Assembly (NCBI GenBank): GCA_965644315.1
Contig: CBFFRQ010000078.1
Coordinates: 370,647-434,646 of the forward strand
DNA from: Caecitellus pseudoparvulus
Lineage: Eukaryota; Bigyra: Bicosoecida
DNA: 64,000 bases
Direction: 5' to 3'
Below are positions 9,257-19,138 of the stretch, one piece after another; the first letter of the stretch is position 1; every line of letters begins with the position of its first letter. The notes under the pieces were generated by a model. The model saw only the letters and a list, made by a program, of their open reading frames with translations, had not been told where the DNA came from and did not search any database. The position numbers and the translations under genes were made by a program.

Positions 9257-11557
9257 TCAGGAGCACCCCCCACTGCAGCCCACATCAGGGCCACACCCTG
9301 CACAGGACCAGGCATCTCCCGCCCCAACAGCGGTGAGGGCAGCAGTCACGATGCTCATAATTCCCTCTCCCAGCACGAAGCCTGATGCGACGACGATCAT
9401 GTACTCCTTGTGGTGTGCAGGGGCCCACCGCGCCCACAGCGCCTGCGCCAACCCCCCAATGACTCGTGGAATGGTCCAGTTCGGAGTCAGGTACATGCCG
9501 ACACCAGCTGCCGTGCCAGAGGGAATGAGCCACTGCAGGTGCAAGGGCATGCCTGCACCCACGGCAGCCGCCAGCACCGCCACAGCCCCTGCGATGCCTG
9601 CAGCAGCGCCAATGTGAGCTGGTGGATGCGCGTGGCCGGAAATGAGGTTGGCCATGTCCAGCCAAATGGCGGAGGTGGGCGCTGCAAGCTCGGGACCTGG
9701 CACGGTGTAGGCAGCTGTATACAGCGCGTACGCTGCGACGGTGAAGAGGACACTGGCGAAGGAGCCGAACATCTGGCCGTAGAACATGGCCAGCGGCGAT
9801 GTGCCTAGCAGGAACGCCGTCTTATTGTCTTGCGACATGTCGCCCGCTTGCTGTGCGGCGGCTTCGGCCACTGCGCCGGCCATCAAGTTCGACACGACGT
9901 TCCCTGGCGCCACACCAGCAAAAACACCCTGGCTTAGCTTGCCCAGGCCTGATGTTGGGTTCAAATCGCTCACGCCCAGCGCGCGAATGGCGAGGGGCGC
10001 CACCAGCACAGCCAGGATCACCGCCACCACCACTTCACCTGCATCTATGTTCATGACGGGGGCCACGATGGCCACGCACAGTAGGCCCGACAAGAACAAG
10101 CCTGGCAACCACACCACCGCAGGAACTTCATCTGTGGAGGCGAAGGAGCACCAGCGGGTGTCTGCACACTCCTGGCGCATGCGCTGCGGCATCGCGACCA
10201 GCGCAGCACAAGTGCGTTGCACGATGCTTAGTTGGGCCGTTTGGCGCCGCCTCGGGTGAACTGCATCGACATCTTCCTCAACACTTGGCTTTGCCAGCTC
10301 GGTTTCCGCGGCGAACACGGGCGCGTAGGCGCTGTGTTGTGCGGTGTTCCGGCGGGGTGGGAAGGCCCACGGGCAGGCACGTTTGCGGAGAGACGGCGCC
10401 AGCATGTCGCCCACCAGCACGACGAGAGCAGTGAGCGTGTCACCCAGCATGAGGGCAAGGGACACCCATGTGATCCAGCTTCGAGCTCCAGTCGTGCTGT
10501 CCATGGTGGCGCCAGGCGCCCAACCCTTCGCCTGTGCCACGGGGCCTAGCACGCCCCAGCCCAGCACTGCCCCCAGCAACATGCTGAGGGTGGTGTGGGG
10601 CCCCATGATGAGGCCTTGCCCCACATACGCCAGGGAGGGGGTCAGGGTCCACCCAAAGGCAGTGGCGCGCGGAGCTCCCAGCGCTGACATCACCGGCAGT
10701 TTCTGCATGATGGGTACGTAGTGCATGACCAGCGCTAGCAACGCACTGGCTGCCATGCTGACGACGAGCACCTGCCACTTGCTGCGCATGCTAGCAGGGG
10801 AGGCGGGGCTGGTTGTGCCATGGGGCGGCCCGCTCTGTAGCAATTGCTGCGCCTCTTCCTCCCCACTGTCCAGTTCGGGCGCCGGCGCCGGCGCTGAAAT
10901 GGCGCTGTCCTCCAACGCGCCTTCACCACCATCGTCACTTGGGGCATCCGAATCCAAGTCAATGTCGTGCTCCCCCTGCAGCACCGACACCATTTCAGCC
11001 GTGGCTGTGCCGGACGGAAAACGCAGCTTGGCCCGCACAATGAACGCTTCACGCAGCGGCACAGCCACGAAGACGCCCAGAGGAGCCAGAGCCAGGCACC
11101 ACAGGAGCTGCTTCCACACGGGGAGGAAAATGGGCCCTCCTTGCTCGGGGCTCATGACGGCAAAGGCTGGCAAAATGCCGACGAAGCCGCCTGCCAGCGG
11201 CATGGTTGCCGCTGCGACAGACGTCGCTTGCAGGAGCACCAACTCATGTGTGCCCAGGGGCAGGACGGAGGAGAAGTGACCCAAGGCCTTGAACAGGCCG
11301 AAGCCCAGCAGGGCACTCTGCAGGCTGCCCATGGTGACCCATCCTGGGCAGATGAGGACGGCGAGCTGTGCTGGGACGCTGCGAAACGTGACAGGGCGGT
11401 CGTGAAACGCACCAGTTTGAAGGCCAAAGTACATGTTGGCTGAACACATGATTGCGCCAATGCATGTGCCGGCGATAACTGCCCGCCACGAAAAGTGCAC
11501 ATCTGGCCTGGGTTTCGCCGCTGGGGCGCTTGCGGAATTCGGTGCGGAATCCGCCAT
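9257..11557 (-). CDS. OPT-superfamily oligopeptide/metal-chelate transporter, two exons
   Basis: Proton-coupled OPT-family transporter for small peptides or metal chelates across the plasma or vacuolar membrane. Family landmarks in order: SANMYFGLQTG followed by WVTMGSLQSALLGFG, AVPLREAFIVRAKLRFPSG and TATAEM near residue 156, then about twelve more hydrophobic segments. The frame is open straight through 11412-11344, but those 69 bases encode 23 residues that interrupt the conserved FGLQTG-WVTM segment. They begin GTGCGT and end CCCAG, so I read them as a stop-free intron. Exons are then 11557-11413 and 11343-9257, 743 residues. The start at 11557 is the first ATG; the frame extends upstream only to a GTG. 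A cytosolic acidic loop (around DIDLDSDAPSDDGGEGALED) sits between helices. The next gene upstream is also on the minus strand. Confidence 0.85.
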   Translation of the reverse strand: MADSAPNSASAPAAKPRPDVHFSWRAVIAGTCIGAIMCSANMYFGLQTGAFHDRPVTFRSVPAQLAVLICPGWVTMGSLQSALLGFGLFKALGHFSSVLPLGTHELVLLQATSVAAATMPLAGGFVGILPAFAVMSPEQGGPIFLPVWKQLLWCLALAPLGVFVAVPLREAFIVRAKLRFPSGTATAEMVSVLQGEHDIDLDSDAPSDDGGEGALEDSAISAPAPAPELDSGEEEAQQLLQSGPPHGTTSPASPASMRSKWQVLVVSMAASALLALVMHYVPIMQKLPVMSALGAPRATAFGWTLTPSLAYVGQGLIMGPHTTLSMLLGAVLGWGVLGPVAQAKGWAPGATMDSTTGARSWITWVSLALMLGDTLTALVVLVGDMLAPSLRKRACPWAFPPRRNTAQHSAYAPVFAAETELAKPSVEEDVDAVHPRRRQTAQLSIVQRTCAALVAMPQRMRQECADTRWCSFASTDEVPAVVWLPGLFLSGLLCVAIVAPVMNIDAGEVVVAVILAVLVAPLAIRALGVSDLNPTSGLGKLSQGVFAGVAPGNVVSNLMAGAVAEAAAQQAGDMSQDNKTAFLLGTSPLAMFYGQMFGSFASVLFTVAAYALYTAAYTVPGPELAAPTSAIWLDMANLISGHAHPPAHIGAAAGIAGAVAVLAAAVGAGMPLHLQWLIPSGTAAGVGMYLTPNWTIPRVIGGLAQALWARWAPAHHKEYMIVVASGFVLGEGIMSIVTAALTAVGAGDAWSCAGCGPDVGCSGGCS

Positions 11558-11827
11558 GCTGGACTTGCCCTGGCGTGATTTCCTGCGGGGCGCCCACTGT
11601 AGCCCAGAGGGGTGATGGACGGAGTTCACAGACTACTTCGCAGTCCACTACAGAAAGGCAAGCACTCAGAGTGAGCCTCGTGCCTCGCAGCCCTGCCTGG
11701 GGCGGAGCTTCGGCGTGGCAGCGGCGCAGAAGCCTTTGCGGCAGCGGGACGTCGAAACGGGGCCACGGTGCGAAGGAGCAGTGGAGACACGCAAGTTGCT
11801 AGGTCAGTCCTATGCGTGGCTGTCTTC

Positions 11828-12820
11828 TCAGCGTACGTCAGGAGGGGTGTGTTGAAATGTGCCGGTGGCAGTGCGCCGGCTCGCCTGCTTCGACGACCAC
11901 CCAACCTCCTCGGCACTGAAGCCAGCCACGCCCGGCACAACACCGGAGCCCCACGCTTCACCTGGTGAGTGCGACGTGTGCTGCTGCGCGACGATGCACC
12001 CTGGTGCTGGACCCGGGCAGCCACAGCACGACCACGCCAGCTCCACGGGGAACGAGCGAATGGCAGTGCAGATGCCGGGGTGCCAGCGGCAGGGGGAAGG
12101 GTTGGACGGGCAGAATGCCTCTTGGCACCGCGTGCAGCGCTGCAGGGACAGGTGAACAGCCACAGCGGCCGCCACACACTCCCTGCACGGCAGCCGGACC
12201 AGGGCCACACAGACTGCACACGCCTTGCCTTGTGGCACGGACAGCCGCCTGCCTAGCACAGGCACGGCGCCAGCATGCCACGCCCTGTCCAGACAGGCGC
12301 ACGCGCACAGCTCTGGCAGCTGGCTGAAACGCAGCACGAGGTCCACGGCAGGTGCAGGCAGCTCTGGCAGCTGTGTGCGTGGCAGCGGCAGGTCTGGTGC
12401 GCTCACGGCAGGGGCTGCCGCAAAGTACAGACCATTATCGCGCAGGCGGGTTCGGAGTGGCTTTGGGTGAGAGGGATCGTCGTGCTGCGGTGGCACTTTA
12501 CTCGCGTTGATTCGCTGACACGCGCGACATGCCAGGGCCACTAAGACAAGGCAGACAATGCCAGCCACGAGCAGGGTCAGTGCAACTTGCACTTCTTGCA
12601 TGGTATCCAGGCCGCTGGCGCTGCGGCGCCCGCTGTTTGCGAGCAGCAGCGCAGCACTGCGAGACTGGCTAGCAGCGGCGTGGCTGGCTGAGCCAGTGCG
12701 CTGCACGCTGGACTGCGCGCTGCCCCAGTACCACGACGAGGCGACAAGGCCCGCCAGGAACACACCACAAGCACCATTCAGGGCTACTTCAAGGAAACTG
12801 CGCTGCGCTGCGCTCTCCAT
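11828..12820 (-). CDS. Membrane protein with F-box-like segment and WHPG/CC zinc-binding motif
   Basis: 330 residues, one exon, ATG at 12820. Two hydrophobic segments lie near residues 15-31 and 77-98. Then LPELPAPAVDLVLRFSQL followed by CLDRAWHAGAV resembles a degenerate F-box. The C-terminal half is Cys-rich: CTRCQEAFCPSNPSPCRWHPG, then WSCCGCPGPAPGC and a later His. This spacing (CxxC, CxWHPG, WxCCG, GC, H) recalls CHORD-type and related zinc-binding modules found in protist proteins. Taken at face value it would be a membrane-anchored protein with a zinc module and possible ubiquitin-ligase adaptor segment, but the F-box match is weak. An AATTTCCGCA motif lies 42 bp upstream of the start. 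Confidence 0.6.
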   Translation of the reverse strand: MESAAQRSFLEVALNGACGVFLAGLVASSWYWGSAQSSVQRTGSASHAAASQSRSAALLLANSGRRSASGLDTMQEVQVALTLLVAGIVCLVLVALACRACQRINASKVPPQHDDPSHPKPLRTRLRDNGLYFAAAPAVSAPDLPLPRTQLPELPAPAVDLVLRFSQLPELCACACLDRAWHAGAVPVLGRRLSVPQGKACAVCVALVRLPCRECVAAAVAVHLSLQRCTRCQEAFCPSNPSPCRWHPGICTAIRSFPVELAWSCCGCPGPAPGCIVAQQHTSHSPGEAWGSGVVPGVAGFSAEEVGWSSKQASRRTATGTFQHTPPDVR

Positions 12821-13304
12821 GCCTGCAGAGCGGGAGGCTGTGAGACAGCCTGCTCAGCAACAATTTCCGCAACTCTCCCAACAGCACCGAGGTACTGAAC
12901 ACGCGGCGTGAATAGAGCAGCCCAAAGAATAGCCAACACACGCACTATTGACAAGCTCTAAATTGTTAGGGATTTGAGCGAAGCACGCCTTTGCTCCTAT
13001 GTCGCTCACCGAGCTTGGCCACTCTGGTGCAATCTTGCAGCGCAGGCGCAGGAAATTCCACGCCGCTGTGCTGCGAGAATGTCAAAAACAAGGGCATGCC
13101 TGACTCTTGCATGCTGCAGTACCTATTTCCTGTATCGCTCCTGCTCTACTGCGCTGTTGAGTGGGCCGTTGAGCTGTCGTACGTGGTCGAGCAAAGCCGA
13201 CCCTCCCGCAAAACATGCGCCCAAACGCAAAGCCTGCTCGGAAAGGGAGCAACCATGTGCTTCTGATCCTTGCCAGCTCACCAAGAGGCCCTTTCAGTGT
13301 CCCC
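12821..13304. promoter_or_regulatory. Divergent promoter region between the zinc-motif protein and VWA8 genes
   Basis: 484 bp between two divergently transcribed genes. It contains AATTTCCGCA at 12862-12871 and, nearer the VWA8 start, a related GCAGGAAATTCC around 13047-13058. No convincing coding frame. Confidence 0.4.
12862..12871 (+). promoter_or_regulatory. AATTTCCGCA motif in a divergent promoter
   Basis: Lies 42 bp upstream of the minus-strand start at 12820, in reverse orientation relative to that gene. Part of a recurring motif set in this window. Confidence 0.35.
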
Positions 13305-16300
13305 ATGGCAAGTGCCTTGCGGCGTCTGCAGCGGCACGGCGGGCGGCGGCCTGCTGCTGTGGCAGGGCTGCCGCGGCCGAGTGAAAGCTGCACAGCCACG
13401 GGACTGCGTGTAGGACATGCTTCACATCATGTTGGATTGTTCCAGGCACCGGATCGGGCAGTGACTAGCTCCGCAGCGGCGCTGGATGCTGTGCGGATTC
13501 GGGGGCTGGAGCGAGAGGTGGCTGTGCCGCTGAATCCGCACCTGGTTCCCACCAGGCACGGGTCCCTGAGTGAGGCAGACCTTCAACACGTTCGGTACGT
13601 CCCAGTTCGGGTGTAAAGCTATGCTGAATCGCTTGTCTTCAGCTGCTCTGTGGCCGGCTTGTCTGCGGTCTTTGACCATCGTTTTCCGCACTTCTCTCAG
13701 GTGGATGATGCAGAAGGACGCGCTTGGCCAAGACATGTTCCTCGTCGGACCACCAGGGGCAGATCGTCTGCGCATTGCGCTGCTCTTTTGTGAAATCCTC
13801 GTGCGTGCGCCTGAGTCTCGCTCTGACATGTTTCATGTGGTCTCGTGACGTGTGAGTGGGACACACGCTTGGAGCACACCACGCCCTCCCTCCCGACACA
13901 GGGACGAGAAGTGGAAGTGCTGGCACTATCACGGGACACCACCGAGTCCGACCTGAAGCAGCGCAGGGAGCTGCAGGGTTCCAGCAGCCACTTCTCCGCC
14001 CAGGCACCCCTGCGAGCAGCGCTGGGTGGGCGCGTCCTTGTGCTGGACGGCATCGAGCGCGCGGAACGCAATGTGCTGCCCACCCTGAACAACTTGCTGG
14101 AGAACCGGGAAATGTCTCTGGAGGACGGCACCATGGTCGTCTCAGGGCCCAGCTACGACCGCATGCTGGCAAACGGCGCATCCCCTGCCGAGCTGACGCA
14201 GCAGGGCATCTTCCGCGTTTCCCCTGCGTTTCGAGTCATCGCCTTGGGCACGCCATCTCCACCTTACCCAGGGCGCCCTCTGGACCCGCCACTGCGCTCC
14301 CGCTTCGCTGCACGCACAGTGACTCCGGCTGCAGGTGACGCAGCCACCGTTTCCGCTGCCTGCCTGGAGCGCGGCAGTTCGCAGGCGTTGGCAGGAGGCG
14401 TGGCGGCACTCACAAGCACACTGCACCACCTGGCAACCTCGCCAGCTTCGCCCCTCATCTCTATGGGCGTGCACATGCCCCCATGCCCTGCCTCAGGCGT
14501 GCCACACTTGACGGAAGTCCTGGCACGCTTGCCAGCCGATGCCGAGCCTGCCGTGGTGGGTGCTGCGTTTCACAGGGTGTACCCGTTCACCCTGCTGCCG
14601 GAGGCGATGGTGCCCATTTCGCGGGCCAGTGGCGGGGACAAGGGCCCCCTGTCGCACCGCACCCTGCTCTCCGCGGCCGCATCCATCTTCAGCCCAGGTC
14701 GCAGTTCCGCCGCTCGCAGGGCAAGAGGATCGGACGCGGCCCAGGCACAGAGGGAGGGAGACACTCCCAGCATGGGTGCTGTGCAGGGCGCTCTGCAGCG
14801 CCTGGGGTGGCAAACCCCCCTCATGCACCCAGGCGCCGACCAGTGCGTGATCGGTGACACACGCAGCATGCTGGTGCCGTCCACGTCAGCCTACACCGTC
14901 AGAGTGACGCCAGGGCGCGATGGCACTGGATCAGCCGTGTTCTCTTCCAAGGAAGGGGAGTCCATCTCCGTGCCTGTTCCGTGTGGCAGCCAAGTGGACC
15001 AGTACGACGGCCCGGCCAGCATGCACCTGTCGCCTGCACTGCAAGGCACGCTGGCCGCCTTGGTGGCCGACCATGCGACAGGGCGCGACCTGTGCCTCGT
15101 CGCACCGCGAGGGAGCGGCAAGTCACTGCTGGCGTCACACTTTGCCTCGTGCCTGGGGTACACTGCCGACGTCTTTGCTCTGTACGCTGACATGACTGCC
15201 CGTGACCTGGTGCAGCGCCGAGGCATTGATGCTGACACGGGGGACACAGTGTGGACTGACTCTCCCCTCGTGCATGCAGCGCAGCAGGGCCGGGCTGTCA
15301 TCCTGGACAACCTGCAAACCATCCCTGCAGAGACGCTGGCCACCCTGCAGTCGCTGTGTGTGAACCGTCAGTTGGACTTGTTCGACGGCAGTCGCCTGGT
15401 GCCAGCACACGTGTTCGACGCGTTGGTGGAGGCAGGGCACATTGACACAGAGGGGGTGCCAACGCAGTCAGGCCTGTGTGATGGTGGACTGTCAGGTGCT
15501 GCAGGTGATGGCGTCTCGGAGGCACTTGCGCACATCATGGGTGCGGCAGGTGTTGGGGATGCCTCGTCAACCGCCGGCCAGCACGGCACTGCCCAAGCAA
15601 CACAAGCAGCCCTGTCGCGGCTGCCCGTCCAACGCCTGCGCCGGGTACACCCTTCCTTCCGCATTCTGGCGCTGGCCACGCCACCAGCTCAGTCAGCACC
15701 AGCTGGGGGGCAGGCGGCGGGACAAGGCGGGGTGTTGGGCGCTCCCCCCCTTGCAGATGAAAGTGGCAAGTCCAGTTCCGCAGTGGCAGCCACAGGCGCT
15801 GTTCCAACGGGCAAAGGGTGGCTTTCCGGCGACATCCTGCCCATGTTCGCATTCCACTGCCTGCCGCCAGCCAGCGTGGATGATGCGCGGGAGATGCTGC
15901 ACGCCACTGTGCCCTCAGCCTCTGGCGAGGTGGTCGTCGCCGTGCTGCAGCTGGCCCAGGCGCTCAAAGCGGCGGCAGTGGGGCAGTTCGCCAGCGACCC
16001 CAGCACCGCTGCAGCCCTGACGCTGTCCCTGCGCCAGCTGCGGCGCCTGGCCGCGCGCATCGCCGCATCGCCCCCCTCGTCAGGGTCCAGCGTCGAAGCG
16101 TCGCACGAAGTGCACGCCATCGTCATGTCTCCTTTCCTGCCCTCTGCGGCACAGGCCGCCGTGCAGACTGCCATCAAGGTGGCAGGGCTGGGGTGTGGCG
16201 TCGACCGGGCGTTTTCGTCGTCTTCCTCACCTGCAGGCGGCCTGAGCGAGGGGGAGCTTGGTGACGTCGCGGCGTCTGCGTGGCACCTGCCGGCGAGCCA

Positions 16301-18605
16301 TGCTGCAGTGCAGGTAGGAGGGCATGCGCTGCCACGTCAAGTGACGCCGCGCCGACCAGAGCTGGTGCCCAGCCCAGTGTTCTTCGACATTCCGCGGCAC
16401 ATGGAACACCTTGGCAGCCTGGCACGTGACTTGACTGCCGGCGAGCGGCACTTGTTGCTGCTGGGGAACCAGGGTGTGGGCAAGAACAAGCTGGCTGACA
16501 GGCTTCTGGCGGCTGCTGGGTGGGAGCGAGAGTACATTCAAGTGCACCGTGACTCGACAGTGGCGTCGCTCACCCTGACGCCTGCGCTGGAGGCAGGTCG
16601 CATCGCGTGGAGCGACAGTGCCCTGGTGCAGGCAGTGGCTGCAGGGCGTGTGCTCATGGTGGACGAAGCTGACAAGGCCCCCACTGAAGTGCTGGCAGTG
16701 CTGAAGAGTCTTCTGGAGGATGGCGCCATGCTGCTGCCTGATGGGCGGGCGGTGCGCGACTTGCACCGCCTGGGCGGTGATGGCGGGTGGGCCCACCGGC
16801 CATCACCAGAGGAGGTGCAGGCAGTCTTCTCTGCAGACGGTCGCAGCACGCCTGACTGGGTGCAGGCGTATACCAGCTTGCAGCACCCTGACTCGGCGCC
16901 CACCCGAGAGGCGGCTGGTGCTGCCTGGGAGTTGCTGGGCAAGGCTTGGCAGGCTGCGCGGGGCATCCTTCCAGTGCACCCTCATTTCCAGTGCTGGACG
17001 CTTGCCAACCGGCCAGGCTGGCCGTTCCTGGGCAATGATTTCTTCTCCGCAGCAGGCGACTTGTTCGCAGCCCACGTTGTGGACAACCCTGACATGGCCT
17101 CCGAACGGCAGCTGCTCGCGGCGTACGCACCCGGCGTGCCAGCAGCCACACTGGAAGCCCTGGCCAGCGCATTTGCAGACCTGCGCAGCCAGCACGAGAG
17201 CGGGTCGCTGGCGTACCCGTACTCTACCCGTGAAGCAGTGCGTGTGGCTCGGCATTTGGACGCGTACCCGGAAGACGGCTTGGGGCAGGCCCTGGGTGAC
17301 GTGCTGGCGTTTGACGCGTTTGAACCACGGTTGCAGGATGCGCTGGTGCGGACGTTTGCTCGCCATGGCATTGTAGTGGGTGGCAGCGACGCGAGCGTCG
17401 CGGGCGAGGCAGGCGGCGGCGATGACTCCCACGCCCAGCTGTCGGCAGAATGGACACTGCAGAAGGTGACAAAAGACGGGAAAGTGACGTTTGAATGGAG
17501 TCCTACGTCCAACAATCCGCCTGAGCTGTCCAGCCCCAAGCACGGCGAGGAGGACGACGAGGAGCACTTTGGGGGCAGCAACTACGCCGGTGGCAGCGGC
17601 GGGTCGAACACCGCCGGCTTGGGGGGGCGGGGCGGGCCGTACCGCCTGGACAAGGGGCACACTGTGCGGCAGGTGCCCCAGGAGCTGAAGGACCAAGTGT
17701 CCAAGGAGGCTCGAGCCCAAGCGAAGGCTATGGCTGAGGCAGCGCTGTCGGAACGCCTGGCTGACATCGGCATGTCGCGCGGCGACCACGCGGAGTACCA
17801 GCGCCTCATGGCACGGGTCGGCTCGCAGGTGCACGCGTTGAAGTCAGTCCTGGCCTCTGCACAGCATGTCGGCACGGAGCGTGTGTGGCTGAAGAACCAG
17901 AGCGTGGGGGACCTGGACGACACCCGCTTGGTTGACGGCACTGCTGGTGAGCGCGCGATCTTCAAGCGCCGGGCGGTGGTGGAAGACTCCACGCACGCCG
18001 GCGCGGAGCAGGGGCAGCCTGTTAAGCTGCACTTCGTGTTCGATGTGTCTGGCTCCATGTTCCGCTTCAACGGCCAGGACGGGCGGCTGTTCCGGTCTCT
18101 GGAAACGGCACTCATGATCATGGAGGGTTTCCGCGGCCAGGAAGCCAAGTACCAGTACTGCATGACGGGGCACAGTGGAGACAGCGCAGACATCCCCCTG
18201 GTGCCGTATGGGGCGCCCCCTGCAGATGAAGGTGAGCGTCTGGCTGTGCTGCAGACCATGGTGGCGCACTCGCAGTTCACGTTTCCGGGCGACCACACGC
18301 TGGAGGCGACGGCAGGCGCCGTGGCAAGCATGGCGCAGCAGGACGCGCCAAAGGGGGGAAAGTACGTCTTTGTCGTGTCAGACGCCAATTTGAGGCGGTA
18401 TGGCATCCCCGTCTCTGCGTTGGCGAAAGCAGCCACCTCCCACCCCGACGTGCGCACGTTCAGCATCTTCATCGCCAGTATGGGCGACGAGGCGCAACGC
18501 ACGGTGGATGGCATGCCGCCCGGCACGGCGTTTGCTGCGTTGGACACGGAGAAGTTGCCCAGCATCTTCCAGCGCATCTTTGCAAGTCACTTCAGCGCCA
18601 GGTGA
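13305..18605 (+). CDS. VWA8: VWA8: AAA+ ATPase with C-terminal von Willebrand A domain, three exons
   Basis: Exons 13305-13594, 13701-13800 and 13902-18605 join in frame to 1697 residues (human VWA8 is about 1900). The N-terminus is basic and free of acidic residues (MASALRRLQRHGGRRPAA), consistent with a mitochondrial presequence, as in animal VWA8. The family core RWMMQKDALGQDMFLVGPPG spans the first intron, followed by ALSRDTTESDLKQRREL and RAERNVLPTLNNLLENREM. A second AAA module has Walker A GSGKS near residue 530. A third has GNQGVGKNKLADRLL near 983 and the Walker B-like VLMVDEADKAP near 1046. The C-terminal VWA domain carries the MIDAS start FVFDVSGSM near 1510. Two or three AAA modules plus VWA give a midasin-like dynein-fold ATPase; the cellular role of VWA8 is poorly known. 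Strongest orthology call in the window with ELP1. Confidence 0.93.
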
Positions 18606-19138
18606 GGGGGCGGTGCTGAAGGGAGGCCCGCCGGGGGGGGGCCGACACCGCTGGCCTTGCTTGCCAAATACAAGAAACCTGATGAATCGGATTGTGCCTC
18701 GTGCTTTCTGCACTCTATGGGCATCCTTGCGCCAGCATTGTGCTGTTGGGCCGTGCCGAAGCGCACTTGTCGCCGGCAGGTCCACGCTGCAAGGCATTGC
18801 CTTCGACCCAAGTCCTTCAGAGCTGCACAGGCCAACAAGTGCAGAGCAAGCAGCTGCAACGTGTATCTGGTATCGTGTTTAGATTTCTGTGGCATTGCAG
18901 TTCGGGGTTCTACGTGACTTGAGCAGGTGCGTGAGGTGCGGAAATTGAGTGGGGATCGTTGTGACCAAAGCCGATGGCCCGGCGGGCGCCCGGTACTGCG
19001 CGGGGATGTGGCAAGTGGTGTGCTATGTTATTACGATGTATGCAATGCTTTAGTACCTGATTGAACGTGCATCACTGTGGCATGCCAGCGTTGCCGTGTG
19101 GCTTGCGGAAGTTGCACTCGCGCGGGCGTTGCGCAGGC
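18606..19138. other. Intergenic region with a TGCGGAAATT motif
   Basis: Between VWA8 and the next plus-strand gene. Short frames only. TGCGGAAATT at 18937-18946 is the complement of the motif seen before other genes. An alternative in-frame ATG for the next gene lies at 19082. Confidence 0.4.
18937..18946 (-). promoter_or_regulatory. TGCGGAAATT motif upstream of a start codon
   Basis: About 190 bp before the ATG at 19139; same core as the motifs at 8468 and 12862, in the reverse orientation relative to the downstream gene. Confidence 0.3.

Noticed and set aside
13845-13901. Start of the long VWA8 frame at 13845
   Set aside because: It begins with GTG inside the second intron; the upstream exons at 13305 and 13701 carry conserved VWA8 sequence.
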